Assembly: GCF_017726655.1 (NCBI RefSeq)
Contig: NZ_CP072308.1
Location: forward strand, 2,554,001-2,618,000
Direction: 5' to 3'
DNA from: Agrobacterium tumefaciens
GTDB taxonomy: Bacteria; Pseudomonadota; Alphaproteobacteria; Rhizobiales; Rhizobiaceae
Length of the DNA: 64,000 bases
Shown piece after piece: positions 35,308 through 43,790 of this stretch. The notes under the pieces were generated by a model. It saw only the letters and a list, made by a program, of their open reading frames with translations. It was not told the DNA's origin and did not search any database. Both the position numbers and the translations under genes were made by a program. Positions within the stretch are counted from its first letter, which is position 1. The number at the start of each line of letters is the position of its first letter.

Positions 35308-36606
35308 ATGACGAATGTTGTGGTGGTCGGCTCGCAATGGGGCGACGAAGGTAAAGGCAAGATTGTCGACTGGCTGTCCGAGCGGGCAGATGTCGTCGTG
35401 CGGTACCAGGGCGGTCACAATGCCGGCCACACGCTTGTCATCGATGGTGTCAGCTACAAGCTTTCGCTCCTGCCGTCCGGCGTCGTGCGTCCCGGCAAGC
35501 TCGCCGTCATCGGCAATGGCGTCGTCGTCGACCCGCATGCGCTGATCGCCGAAATCGGCCGTCTGGAAGCGCAGGGCGTCAAGGTGACCCCGGAAAACCT
35601 GCGCATCGCGGACAATGCCACGCTCATTCTTTCTCTTCACCGTGAACTGGACGGCATGCGCGAAGACGCCGCCTCCAACAGCGGCACCAAGATCGGCACC
35701 ACCCGCCGCGGCATCGGCCCGGCCTACGAGGACAAGGTCGGCCGCCGCGCCATCCGCGTCATGGACCTCGCCGACATGGAGGCGCTTTCCGCCAAGGTCG
35801 ATCGCATCCTGACGCACCACAATGCGCTTCGTCGCGGCTTCGGCGCGGCCGAAGTCTCGCATGAAACGATCATGGAGGAGCTGTCCTCGGTTGCCGAGCG
35901 CATCCTGCCGTTCAGCGAAACCGTGTGGCTGCTGCTCGACAAGAAGCGTCGCGCCGGTGCGCGCATCCTGTTCGAAGGTGCGCAGGGTTCGCTGCTCGAT
36001 ATCGACCACGGCACCTATCCCTATGTGACCTCTTCCAACACGGTTGCCGGCCAGGCTGCTGCCGGTTCGGGCATGGGTCCGGGTTCGCTGGGTTATATTC
36101 TCGGCATCACCAAGGCCTACACCACGCGTGTTGGCGAAGGCCCGTTCCCAACCGAACTCAACGACGAAATCGGCCAGTTCTTGGGCGAAAAGGGTCATGA
36201 ATTCGGCACCGTCACCGGCCGCAAGCGCCGCTGCGGCTGGTTTGATGCCGCGCTGGTGCGCCAGTCGGTCGCCACCAACGGCATTACCGGCATTGCGCTG
36301 ACCAAGCTCGATGTTCTCGACGGTCTGGATGAGCTGAAAATCTGCGTCGGCTACAAGCTTGACGGGCAGGAAATCGATCATCTTCCGGCTAGCCAGGGCG
36401 CGCAGGCGCGTGTCGAGCCGATCTACATCACGCTGGAAGGCTGGAAAGAATCTACCGTCGGTGCCCGAAAATGGGCGGATTTGCCTGCTCAGGCAATCAA
36501 ATACGTTCGGCAGGTGGAGGAACTGATCGGAGCGCCGGTTGCGCTTCTGTCGACAAGTCCGGAGCGTGACGACACCATACTTGTGACTGATCCGTTTGAG
36601 GACTAA
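35308..36606 (+). CDS. purA: Adenylosuccinate synthetase
   Basis: A 432-residue GTP-dependent enzyme that joins IMP and aspartate in AMP synthesis. The signature [20 protein letters not shown] holds the catalytic Asp13. [10 protein letters not shown] carries the catalytic His, and the remaining blocks ([24 protein letters not shown]) are intact. Full length for the family. The large acidic protein gene follows after 70 bp. Confidence 0.98.
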   Translation: MTNVVVVGSQWGDEGKGKIVDWLSERADVVVRYQGGHNAGHTLVIDGVSYKLSLLPSGVVRPGKLAVIGNGVVVDPHALIAEIGRLEAQGVKVTPENLRIADNATLILSLHRELDGMREDAASNSGTKIGTTRRGIGPAYEDKVGRRAIRVMDLADMEALSAKVDRILTHHNALRRGFGAAEVSHETIMEELSSVAERILPFSETVWLLLDKKRRAGARILFEGAQGSLLDIDHGTYPYVTSSNTVAGQAAAGSGMGPGSLGYILGITKAYTTRVGEGPFPTELNDEIGQFLGEKGHEFGTVTGRKRRCGWFDAALVRQSVATNGITGIALTKLDVLDGLDELKICVGYKLDGQEIDHLPASQGAQARVEPIYITLEGWKESTVGARKWADLPAQAIKYVRQVEELIGAPVALLSTSPERDDTILVTDPFED

Positions 36607-36676
36607 TGTCCTCGGCGATCTAGATTCATAAACCATATCGGGCCGGTACGTCGCCGGTCACGACGAGAAAGTGCTT

Positions 36677-39022
36677 ATGGCGGATTTTGTAGCAGTCATT
36701 CGCAAGGCCGTGGATGGCTTGGCGAACAATACTCCCGAGAACCGGGCGAAGGTTTACGACAAGGCGCGCAGTGCTGTTGTGCGCCAGCTCGAGAATATGA
36801 AGCCACGTCCGCCGGAAGAATTGTTGCGCCGGCAGATCGCCAAGCTGGACGCCGCCATAGCAGAGGTGGACAGCGAATATGCCGAGGCGCTTCCGGCGCT
36901 GGAGGATGATGACGCTTTCTCGCCAGCGGCAGAGGAAACGGCTGCTCCCTATCATCATCAGGAAGCCGCTGAGGAGCCGGCCGCCCAGCCCGCCGAAGTC
37001 GTGCACGAGGCCGAACCGGAAGAGCCTGCCCATCGCGAAGACGAGCGGGAAGAGCAGGTTCACGCGGATGCTGCACCGGCTGAGCCGGAACCGGTTTACC
37101 AGGAGCCGGACCGTTACGACGAGCCGCGCCACGATGTTCACGCTTCCGAAGAGGAGCGGCTTGACAGGGGGCACGAGCCGGAAGAGCTCTACGACGCACC
37201 GGAACCCGAGCCTGTTGCGCCGGCACTGGTAGACGCCCCCCATGACGAGGTCGGCACCTATTTCACCCGCGCGGAGGAAGAGCCGGCTCACGAGCCGCAG
37301 CAGGACCATGCCGAGCCGGAGCCGGTGTTTACACCCGCACCTGTTGACGATGCCGTTCCCCCCCATTGGGCGCAGCCCGTGGACGAGGACGACTGGCGCA
37401 AGCTGGACGACGAACGCAACGACGATCTTCGCCCGGCCGACGGGGACTATGAAGAGGTTCGCGACGAGACCGACGGACGCCCGGTCGTCGCCGGTTATGC
37501 CGCGCAGCATTATCAGGAGCCGGACGTCAGTTTTGAGCCCGCGCCGTATGGCGAGACTGATCGACGCGACGCCGACGACCATCTGGGCCCCACGGCTGTC
37601 GAGCACGCGCCCGCCTTTGGTGGCCGGCACGATTTTGACGAGCATCACCCGAGCGAAGAGCCGGCTCCGAAAAAGGCAGCCGTGGTCGAGGATTTCTCGT
37701 CCTATTTCCAGGACGCGGATATTGCCATTCCCGCCAAGGATGCGCCGGCGCTGCCGCGCGCGGACGATGATCCCTTTGGGGAGCAGGCGGCCGCAAAGGA
37801 CAACAAGGAACGTACGCCCTGGGACGATCTGGATGAACTGATCGGTTATGACGGCGCCACATCTTCCACTCGACAGGCGACTGGTGACGTGCCCGGCCTC
37901 GCTGCCACGGCGGCGACGCCGGCCTATATGGTCAAGAAAAAGCCGCGCCGTAACTATGCGTCAGTCGTTCTCGCCGTCGTCGGGGTGGCACTTCTGGCTG
38001 GTGGTGGTTATGCCATGTGGATGAACCGCGACGCGCTGAACGATATGGTGGAAGGCCTCGTCAGCTCCGCCCAGAACGGCGGCAGCGGGCAGTCGACCAC
38101 GCCGACCGAGACCACGCAGACTGAGCCTTCGACCACCCCACCGGCGACGCAGCAGCCACCGGCCAGCACGGGCCAGCAGCAGCCGGCAACGCCGACCAAT
38201 CAACAGGGCCAGACACAGAATCATGGCGATGACGGTTCCGTCACCGGCACCAAATTCACACAGCGGCTGATGGCCGATGGCACCGAGCGCGACGAGGGAC
38301 CGGCTCCGGGTGCCAATGGCCAGCCCGTGACGGCTGAAGGTCAGTCCGTCTACGAACAGAATGTCGCGCCGCCGCCTGCGGGTGAGGCTCCTGCCAACAC
38401 GGCTGGTGCGCCCGCCGGAACGCCGGCTGGCGCGCCTGCGGGACAGCAGCCTGCCGCCGCGGCCACGGGAGACCGCATGTTCCTCTACGAGGAAGTGCTG
38501 GGCCAGACGGTTCCGACCGCCATTCAGGGAACCGTGTCCTGGTCGCTGCAGCAGGAAAACGACGCGGAAGGCAAGCCTTCTCCGACCGTGCAGGGCCAGA
38601 TTACCGTGCCCGGCCGTGGCCTCAGCGCGCTCATCACCTTCAAGCGCAACACCGATCCGTCGCTGCCGGCAAGCCATCTGATCGAGATCGTCTTCTCGGT
38701 TTCGCCCGGCTTTGAAGGCGGCGCGATCGACAGCGTCCAGCGCATCGCGATGAAGAGCACCGAGCAGGATCGCGGCAACGCGCTGATCGCGGTCCCGGCC
38801 AAGATCACCGACGATTTCCACATGATCGCGCTCAACGACTTCCCGGATGCGATGAAGACCAATCTCGAGCTTCTCAAGAGCCGTAACTGGATCGACATTC
38901 CGGTGTCCTACCGCAATGGCCGGCGTGCGCTGTTGACCCTGCAAAAGGGCAATGACGGCATCGCCGCCTTCGACAAGGCGCTCAGCGAATGGGCGGCGTC
39001 AACGCCGGCGACGGGACAGTGA
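36677..39022 (+). CDS. Large acidic membrane protein of unknown function (781 aa)
   Basis: Three parts are visible. Residues 1-75 are a conserved helical head (MADFVAVIRKAVDGLANNTP, KPRPPEELLRRQIAKLD). Residues about 80-420 are a long Glu/Asp/Pro/His-rich, probably disordered stretch. A single membrane helix lies at about 427-449 (YASVVLAVVGVALLAGGGY). After a Thr/Gln/Pro/Ala-rich linker comes a folded C-terminal domain (about 595-775, FLYEEVLGQTVPTAIQGTVS onward). The topology suggests a cytoplasmic acidic arm and a periplasmic domain. I recognise it as conserved in rhizobia between purA and rpoH, but no function. The ATG at 36677 is preferred to the GTG at 36671. Confidence 0.88.
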   Translation: MADFVAVIRKAVDGLANNTPENRAKVYDKARSAVVRQLENMKPRPPEELLRRQIAKLDAAIAEVDSEYAEALPALEDDDAFSPAAEETAAPYHHQEAAEEPAAQPAEVVHEAEPEEPAHREDEREEQVHADAAPAEPEPVYQEPDRYDEPRHDVHASEEERLDRGHEPEELYDAPEPEPVAPALVDAPHDEVGTYFTRAEEEPAHEPQQDHAEPEPVFTPAPVDDAVPPHWAQPVDEDDWRKLDDERNDDLRPADGDYEEVRDETDGRPVVAGYAAQHYQEPDVSFEPAPYGETDRRDADDHLGPTAVEHAPAFGGRHDFDEHHPSEEPAPKKAAVVEDFSSYFQDADIAIPAKDAPALPRADDDPFGEQAAAKDNKERTPWDDLDELIGYDGATSSTRQATGDVPGLAATAATPAYMVKKKPRRNYASVVLAVVGVALLAGGGYAMWMNRDALNDMVEGLVSSAQNGGSGQSTTPTETTQTEPSTTPPATQQPPASTGQQQPATPTNQQGQTQNHGDDGSVTGTKFTQRLMADGTERDEGPAPGANGQPVTAEGQSVYEQNVAPPPAGEAPANTAGAPAGTPAGAPAGQQPAAAATGDRMFLYEEVLGQTVPTAIQGTVSWSLQQENDAEGKPSPTVQGQITVPGRGLSALITFKRNTDPSLPASHLIEIVFSVSPGFEGGAIDSVQRIAMKSTEQDRGNALIAVPAKITDDFHMIALNDFPDAMKTNLELLKSRNWIDIPVSYRNGRRALLTLQKGNDGIAAFDKALSEWAASTPATGQ

Positions 39023-39052
39023 TGGTTATGGGGGCGATCCACCAATAGCTCG

Positions 39053-39226
39053 CCCCCTCATCGCCTCGCTCGCGCTCCGGCACTTCTCCCCGACGGGGAG
39101 AAGAATTCGCCGCACTGCCTCATCTTTCTTAAATCTTACAGACGTTTCTAGCGCTCGATCGGTCGCCGCAAATTCTTCTCCCCGCCGGGGAGAAGTGCCG
39201 GAGCGCGAGCGAGGCGATGAGGGGGC
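39053..39226. repeat. Intergenic inverted repeat, variant arms (R type)
   Basis: Two nearly identical 55-bp arms (39053-39107 and 39172-39226) in inverted orientation around a 64-bp AT-richer centre. Each arm has the CTTCTCCCC/GGGGAGAAG palindrome and the GATGAGGGGGC end. The middle reads TGCCGGAGCGCGAGCGAGGC, unlike the P or Q arms elsewhere. It lies between the acidic protein gene and rpoH. Confidence 0.85.
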
Positions 39227-39265
39227 AAGGGTCGCTGCTTTGCGCAGCAGCACTTCCTCCTCAAA

Positions 39266-39295
39266 TAAAAACCCGCAGACCTTGAAATCTGCGGG
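39266..39295 (-). terminator. Rho-independent terminator of rpoH
   Basis: Minus-strand stem CCCGCAGA/TCTGCGGG (39272-39295) followed by TTTTTA, about 50 bp past the rpoH stop codon. Confidence 0.82.
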
Positions 39296-39345
39296 CTCAA
39301 TGAGCGACTAACTCATACGAGAACTAAGGGCAGGCCACTTAGACC

Positions 39346-40248
39346 TTACGCATCCACCACGCGCAGGGCGCGCGCTGCTTCCAGCGCTTCCTTCTGCACC
39401 GCTTCCTGCACCTTCTCGAAGGCACGCACTTCGATCTGGCGCACGCGTTCGCGGCTGATGTCGAACTCGGACGAGAGTTCTTCCAGCGTCACCGGGTCTT
39501 CCGCAAGCCGGCGGGCCTCGAAGATGCGGCGTTCGCGGTCATTCAGAACGCCCATGGCTTTCGCCAGCATGCGGCGGCGGGTTTCCAGCTCGTCCTGCTC
39601 GATCAGCACGTCTTCCTGGCTGTCATGGTCATCCACCAGCCAGTCCTGCCATTGGCCGGATTCGCCCTCGGAGGCCTTGATCGGCGCATTCAGCGATGCG
39701 TCGCCGTGCAGGCGGCGGTTCATCGAGATGACTTCTTCTTCCGACACCTGCAGCTTCGTCGCGATTTCCTTGACGTGCTCCGGCTTCAGATCGCCGTCGT
39801 CGATGGCCTGGATGCGGCCCTTGAGACGACGCAGGTTGAAGAACAGACGCTTCTGATTGGCGGTCGTACCCATCTTCACCAGCGACCATGACCGCAGGAT
39901 ATATTCCTGGATCGACGCCTTGATCCACCACATGGCGTAGGTGGCCAGACGGAAGCCGCGCTCCGGATCGAACTTCTTCACGGCCTGCATCAGGCCGACA
40001 TTGCCTTCAGAGACGACTTCGCCGATCGGCAGGCCGTAACCGCGGTAACCCATCGCAATCTTGGCGACGAGACGCAGGTGGCTGGTGACGAGCTTATGCG
40101 CGGCGTCGCGGTCGCCATGCTCGGCATAACGCTTGCCAAGCATGTACTCTTCCTGCGGCTCCAGCATCGGGAATTTGCGGATTTCGTCGAGATATCTGTT
40201 GAGACCGGCTTCGCCGGCTGTAATCGTAGGCAAACTATTGCGGGCCAT
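39346..40248 (-). CDS. rpoH: RNA polymerase heat-shock sigma factor RpoH (sigma-32)
   Basis: A 300-residue group 3 sigma factor. Region 2 has KLVTSHLRLVAKIAMGYRGYG and PERGFRLATYAMWWIKASIQ. The RpoH box region NQKRLFFNLRRLK is diagnostic. Region 4 includes TLEELSSEFDISRERVRQIE. It directs heat-shock and envelope-stress transcription. Transcribed alone toward a clear terminator; 165 bp upstream separate it from the methyltransferase gene. Confidence 0.97.
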   Translation of the reverse strand: MARNSLPTITAGEAGLNRYLDEIRKFPMLEPQEEYMLGKRYAEHGDRDAAHKLVTSHLRLVAKIAMGYRGYGLPIGEVVSEGNVGLMQAVKKFDPERGFRLATYAMWWIKASIQEYILRSWSLVKMGTTANQKRLFFNLRRLKGRIQAIDDGDLKPEHVKEIATKLQVSEEEVISMNRRLHGDASLNAPIKASEGESGQWQDWLVDDHDSQEDVLIEQDELETRRRMLAKAMGVLNDRERRIFEARRLAEDPVTLEELSSEFDISRERVRQIEVRAFEKVQEAVQKEALEAARALRVVDA

Positions 40249-40413
40249 AAAGCACCCCCTTATCTATGGTCTGGAACGGCACCCTCTTTGATCGGCGAAT
40301 AACCGCCGGAGGCGCACCGTAAGCTGCGGGTCGTTACCGACCCCGCACGAACCCATGTGACAGATATGTACGCGCGCACCGCGTTTCAAGCGAACGCTGC
40401 GTTCACACATGCG

Positions 40414-41244
40414 TTATGGCGAGACGACCTCTTCTTTGACCTGTTTAACTTTTGACCGATAGATTCGTTCCGAAAAACCGCCGAGGCCGGAGCGCACCAT
40501 CAGCTCATACATCACCCTTCGGCGCATCGGATTGTGCAGACGCACCACCTTCGAGCCAAGGAACTGCGTCTCGACATGGGCAAGCGCCTGCAGGTCCGGA
40601 TCGGTGGCAATCGCGTCCGCATAGATGGCGTGAAATTCCCGGCGACAGACGTAGGTCTTGTATTTCGTCATGGCAAAGCAGGCGAGGTTATGACCGTGGG
40701 TGCGCAGGAAATCTGCAACGCCGACCGTCACTTCCGGCCAGGCGGGGTTGAATGTGTCGTCAAAGACGATGACGCCATGCGGCGCGATTACCTCCAGCGC
40801 CAGTTTCGCATCGGCCAGCACATGGTGCAGGTGATGGCCGCCATCGATGCTGAAGAAGCGCGCCGGGCCAATGCGCGAGGTGATGTCGGCCGGTGACAAA
40901 CGGGTGCTGTCGCCCTTGATGATGAGGTCCTCATCCATGGCAAAACCCAGCCGGCGTCCGCTTTCCATCAGGCGGTCATATTGGTCCAGGCTGCCGTCTT
41001 GCGGTGGGTCGAGATCGAACAGATCGACGCCCAGCACCTTTTCCTGCGCCTGCGCGAATTTGCGCAGCAAGAAATAGGAGCGACCGTAATAAACGCCGAT
41101 TTCCGCGATGCCGCCGTGCAGGGCGCTTCTCGTCTGGGCCTGTAGCAGGGCCTTGAAAACAAGCGCATCGGGCGGGTCGATATAACCTTCGACACTACGC
41201 AATTCCTGAAAAATAAACCGGCGGTCTTCAATCGTCATGCGCAC
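40414..41244 (-). CDS. Class I SAM-dependent methyltransferase (Methyltransf_24-like)
   Basis: A 276-residue soluble enzyme. The SAM-binding blocks are GIAEIGVYYGRSYFLLRKF, VLGVDLFDLDPP, and FFSIDGGHHLHHVLADAKLA, followed by GVIVFDDTFNPAWPEVTVGV. The SIDGxHxxxxV pattern is typical of CmcI/Methyltransf_24 enzymes found near sugar and cell-surface genes, but there is no such neighbour here. Either Met1 (41244) or Met3 (41238) may start it. Substrate unknown. Confidence 0.85.
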   Translation of the reverse strand: MRMTIEDRRFIFQELRSVEGYIDPPDALVFKALLQAQTRSALHGGIAEIGVYYGRSYFLLRKFAQAQEKVLGVDLFDLDPPQDGSLDQYDRLMESGRRLGFAMDEDLIIKGDSTRLSPADITSRIGPARFFSIDGGHHLHHVLADAKLALEVIAPHGVIVFDDTFNPAWPEVTVGVADFLRTHGHNLACFAMTKYKTYVCRREFHAIYADAIATDPDLQALAHVETQFLGSKVVRLHNPMRRRVMYELMVRSGLGGFSERIYRSKVKQVKEEVVSP

Positions 41245-41460
41245 TCGATCCCGTCATCATGCCGGTTCCGTTCAAGGCGGCTCGAACGTGCGCCGGTTCA
41301 AGGCTTTGCGAGGCAAAGGAGGTGCGAGGATTAAAGCGAAATTGGGGCGGTCTATAAAAAGGACCGACTGCGGAATATCGCGTTTCGCTAATCTGTTTTT
41401 ATTATCCGAAGCTTCCGGCGAAATGGGCGGCGCAGCTTTTTAGGCCTGCGCCATGCGTTT

Positions 41461-42483
41461 TCAGGCCTGCAGGGCGGCGATCAACTCTTCCATATCGTCC
41501 GGCAGGTCGGTTTCGAACTCCATCACCTCGCCGGTGCGGGGGTGTTCGAAAGCCAGCAGATAGGCATGCAGCGCTTGGCGCGGAAAGCGCCCGACGATGC
41601 TCTTTGCCGGTTCCTCGAGAAGGTTCGCCTTGGTGCGGAAAGCCGCACCATATTCGGGATCGCCGATCAGCGGATGGCCGATATGGGCCATATGCACGCG
41701 GATCTGGTGGGTGCGGCCGGTTTCCAGGCGGCATTCCACCATGGAGGCGAGGCAGGTAGCATCCGCCCGTTCGTGATATCGCTCCACCACCTCGTAATGG
41801 GTGATCGCCTCACGGGCATCGTCCGAATCCTCATGCTTCACAGCGCGTTTTGTGCGATCGGCACCGCGGCCGAGAGCGGCGTCGATGGTGCCGCGAAGCG
41901 TGCGCGGGCGACCCCAGACAACGGCCTTATAGGCGCGTTCCAGCGGGCCGGTGCGGCCATGATCGGCAAATTGCGCGGCCAGATGCCGGTGGGCATTGTC
42001 GTTCTTCGCCACGACCATGACACCTGACGTTTCCTTGTCCAGCCGGTGCACGATGCCGGGACGCTTGACGCCGCCAATGCCGGAGAGGCTGTCGCCGCAA
42101 TGGTGAATGAGGGCGTTGACCAGCGTTCCCGTCCAGTTGCCGGCGCCGGGATGCACCACGAGACCCGGGGGCTTCACCAGAACGATCAGGTCGTCATCCT
42201 CATATTCCACATCGAGCGGGATATCCTCGCCCTTGGGCTCAGGGTCTTCCGGTTCCGGCATAACGATTTCGATACGGTCGCCGGGATGCACCTTCTTTTT
42301 CGGCTCCGTCACCGGCTTGCTGTTGATGGAAACGGCACCCTGTTCGATCAGCGCCTTCAGCCGGCTGCGGGAGAAATCGCCGCCCACTTCGCCCGCCAGC
42401 CAGGAATCGAGGCGCCCTTCGGCGTCTTCCCCGGCAATCAGGACTTTCCTTGCGTCTCCGCCTTGTTTAAAGGGGTCGTTCAT
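41461..42483 (-). CDS. RluA-family 23S rRNA pseudouridine synthase (RluD-like)
   Basis: A 340-residue enzyme. An S4 RNA-binding domain lies at about 20-75 (GRLDSWLAGEVGGDFSRSRL). The catalytic domain has HRLDKETSGVMVVAKND with Asp149. GRTHQIRVHMAHIGHPLIGD is near the C-terminus. This architecture matches RluD/RluC, which modify helix 69 or other 23S sites. Divergent from the next gene with 38 bp between starts. Confidence 0.94.
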   Translation of the reverse strand: MNDPFKQGGDARKVLIAGEDAEGRLDSWLAGEVGGDFSRSRLKALIEQGAVSINSKPVTEPKKKVHPGDRIEIVMPEPEDPEPKGEDIPLDVEYEDDDLIVLVKPPGLVVHPGAGNWTGTLVNALIHHCGDSLSGIGGVKRPGIVHRLDKETSGVMVVAKNDNAHRHLAAQFADHGRTGPLERAYKAVVWGRPRTLRGTIDAALGRGADRTKRAVKHEDSDDAREAITHYEVVERYHERADATCLASMVECRLETGRTHQIRVHMAHIGHPLIGDPEYGAAFRTKANLLEEPAKSIVGRFPRQALHAYLLAFEHPRTGEVMEFETDLPDDMEELIAALQA

Positions 42484-42521
42484 TCTTATTTTTCCGATCC
42501 ATCAGCATTTCAGGGAACCCG

Positions 42522-42914
42522 ATGACGCAGATCGAGCAAGACGAACAGGAAGACAAGCCGCTTGATCCGGTCATGGAAAAACTTCGCCGCCGGATGATCC
42601 GTTTGCAGATCGTTTCGGGCTCCGTGATGTTCATCGCCCTTATGGCTGTCTTTGGTGCCGTTGTCTACAAGGCGACGGGTAGCTCGAAAACGCCGGCGAC
42701 GCAAAGCGTCGCGCCAAATCTAGCCGTGCCAACCGGCAATGGCCCGATGGCGGTCACCGCCAGCCTGCCGCAGGGCTTCACCATTGAAAACGTCAGCTAT
42801 TCTGGCGGCGATATGCTGTTTTATGGCCGGCTGGCAAACGGAACCCGCAAGGCGCTGGTCTTCAATGTCGCCAGCGGCCGGTTCCTCGCGGATGTGACTG
42901 TTGATGGCCAGTGA
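42522..42914 (+). CDS. DUF6476 small membrane protein
   Basis: A 130-residue protein with a cytoplasmic head (MTQIEQDEQEDKPLDPVMEK), one membrane helix (VSGSVMFIALMAVFGAVVYK, about 31-50) and a periplasmic domain ending RKALVFNVASGRFLADVTVD. Matches the rhizobial DUF6476 pattern, sometimes annotated fimbrial without proof. Its end overlaps the following RNA methyltransferase gene by 11 bp, so the two are coupled. Confidence 0.85.
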   Translation: MTQIEQDEQEDKPLDPVMEKLRRRMIRLQIVSGSVMFIALMAVFGAVVYKATGSSKTPATQSVAPNLAVPTGNGPMAVTASLPQGFTIENVSYSGGDMLFYGRLANGTRKALVFNVASGRFLADVTVDGQ

Positions 42915-43761
42915 GGCCGAACATCCATTTTTCGGTCAGCGGGCGCTGATCCCGGTTGAAGACCCGACCGACCCGCGCATTGCCGCCTTTCGCGACATTC
43001 GCGAGCGTGATCTCACCGGCCGGCAGGGGCGTTTCATTGCCGAGGGTACGGTGGTGCTGCGCATGCTGGCTGCCGCTCACAAGGCGGGTGGGGCCTTTGC
43101 GGCGGAAAGCATCCTGATCCTGCGCAACCGTCTTTCCGGCGTTGCGGATATCCTTGCCGAAATCCCCGATGATGTCCCGGTTTACGTGGCGGAAGCGCCG
43201 GTGCTGGATGGTATTGTCGGTTTCCACCTGCATCGCGGCATTCTGGCGCTCGGGCGGCGCGTGCGCGATGATGGGCTGGAAGAGACGATAGCAGCACTTC
43301 CCGCCTCGTCTCTGGTGCTCGTCGGCTGCGGCATCTCCAACCACGACAATCTCGGTGCCATGTTCCGCAATGCGGCAGCCTTTTATGCCGATGCGGTGCT
43401 GCTGGACGAGACGTGCTGCGATCCGCTCTATCGCAAGGCGCTGCGGGTTTCCGTCGGGTCGGTGCTCTCGGTTCCCTATCACCGCGGCGGCGGGGCGGTC
43501 GCGATGCTGGAGCGGCTTTCCGGGGCTGGTTTTGCAATCTGGAGCCTTTCGCCGGGTGGCGAGACCGAAATCCGCGATATTCCCCGCTCCGGGCGGATGG
43601 CGTTGGTCATCGGCACGGAAGGCGAGGGCTTGCCGCAATCGGTACTGTCTCGGTTTCATACGGCGAGGATTGCGCAGTCGCCGCAGTTGGATAGCCTGAA
43701 TGCGGGCACGGCCTCCGGGCTCGCGCTTTATCAGATGGCGGGGGTGATGGGGCGGGTGTAG
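42904..43761 (+). CDS. TrmH/SpoU-family RNA 2'-O-methyltransferase
   Basis: A 285-residue SPOUT enzyme. The knot motifs are visible: NLGAMFRNAAAFYADAVLLDE (motif 1), ALVIGTEGEGLPQSV (motif 2) and LDSLNAGTASGLALYQMA (motif 3). The N-terminal part (ERDLTGRQGRFIAEGTVVLR) is the substrate-binding domain. The ATG at 42904 lies inside the preceding gene; a TTG at 42901 is less likely. The target RNA is not predictable. Confidence 0.93.
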   Translation: MASEAEHPFFGQRALIPVEDPTDPRIAAFRDIRERDLTGRQGRFIAEGTVVLRMLAAAHKAGGAFAAESILILRNRLSGVADILAEIPDDVPVYVAEAPVLDGIVGFHLHRGILALGRRVRDDGLEETIAALPASSLVLVGCGISNHDNLGAMFRNAAAFYADAVLLDETCCDPLYRKALRVSVGSVLSVPYHRGGGAVAMLERLSGAGFAIWSLSPGGETEIRDIPRSGRMALVIGTEGEGLPQSVLSRFHTARIAQSPQLDSLNAGTASGLALYQMAGVMGRV

Positions 43762-43790
43762 ATCAGAGCCGCTTTAGCACTTCGGTGAAC

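Noticed and set aside
36626..37648. A 340-codon minus-strand frame with hydrophobic stretches
   Set aside because: It is antisense to the Glu/Asp-rich arm of the 781-residue protein; acidic codons read backward give Leu/Phe/Val runs.
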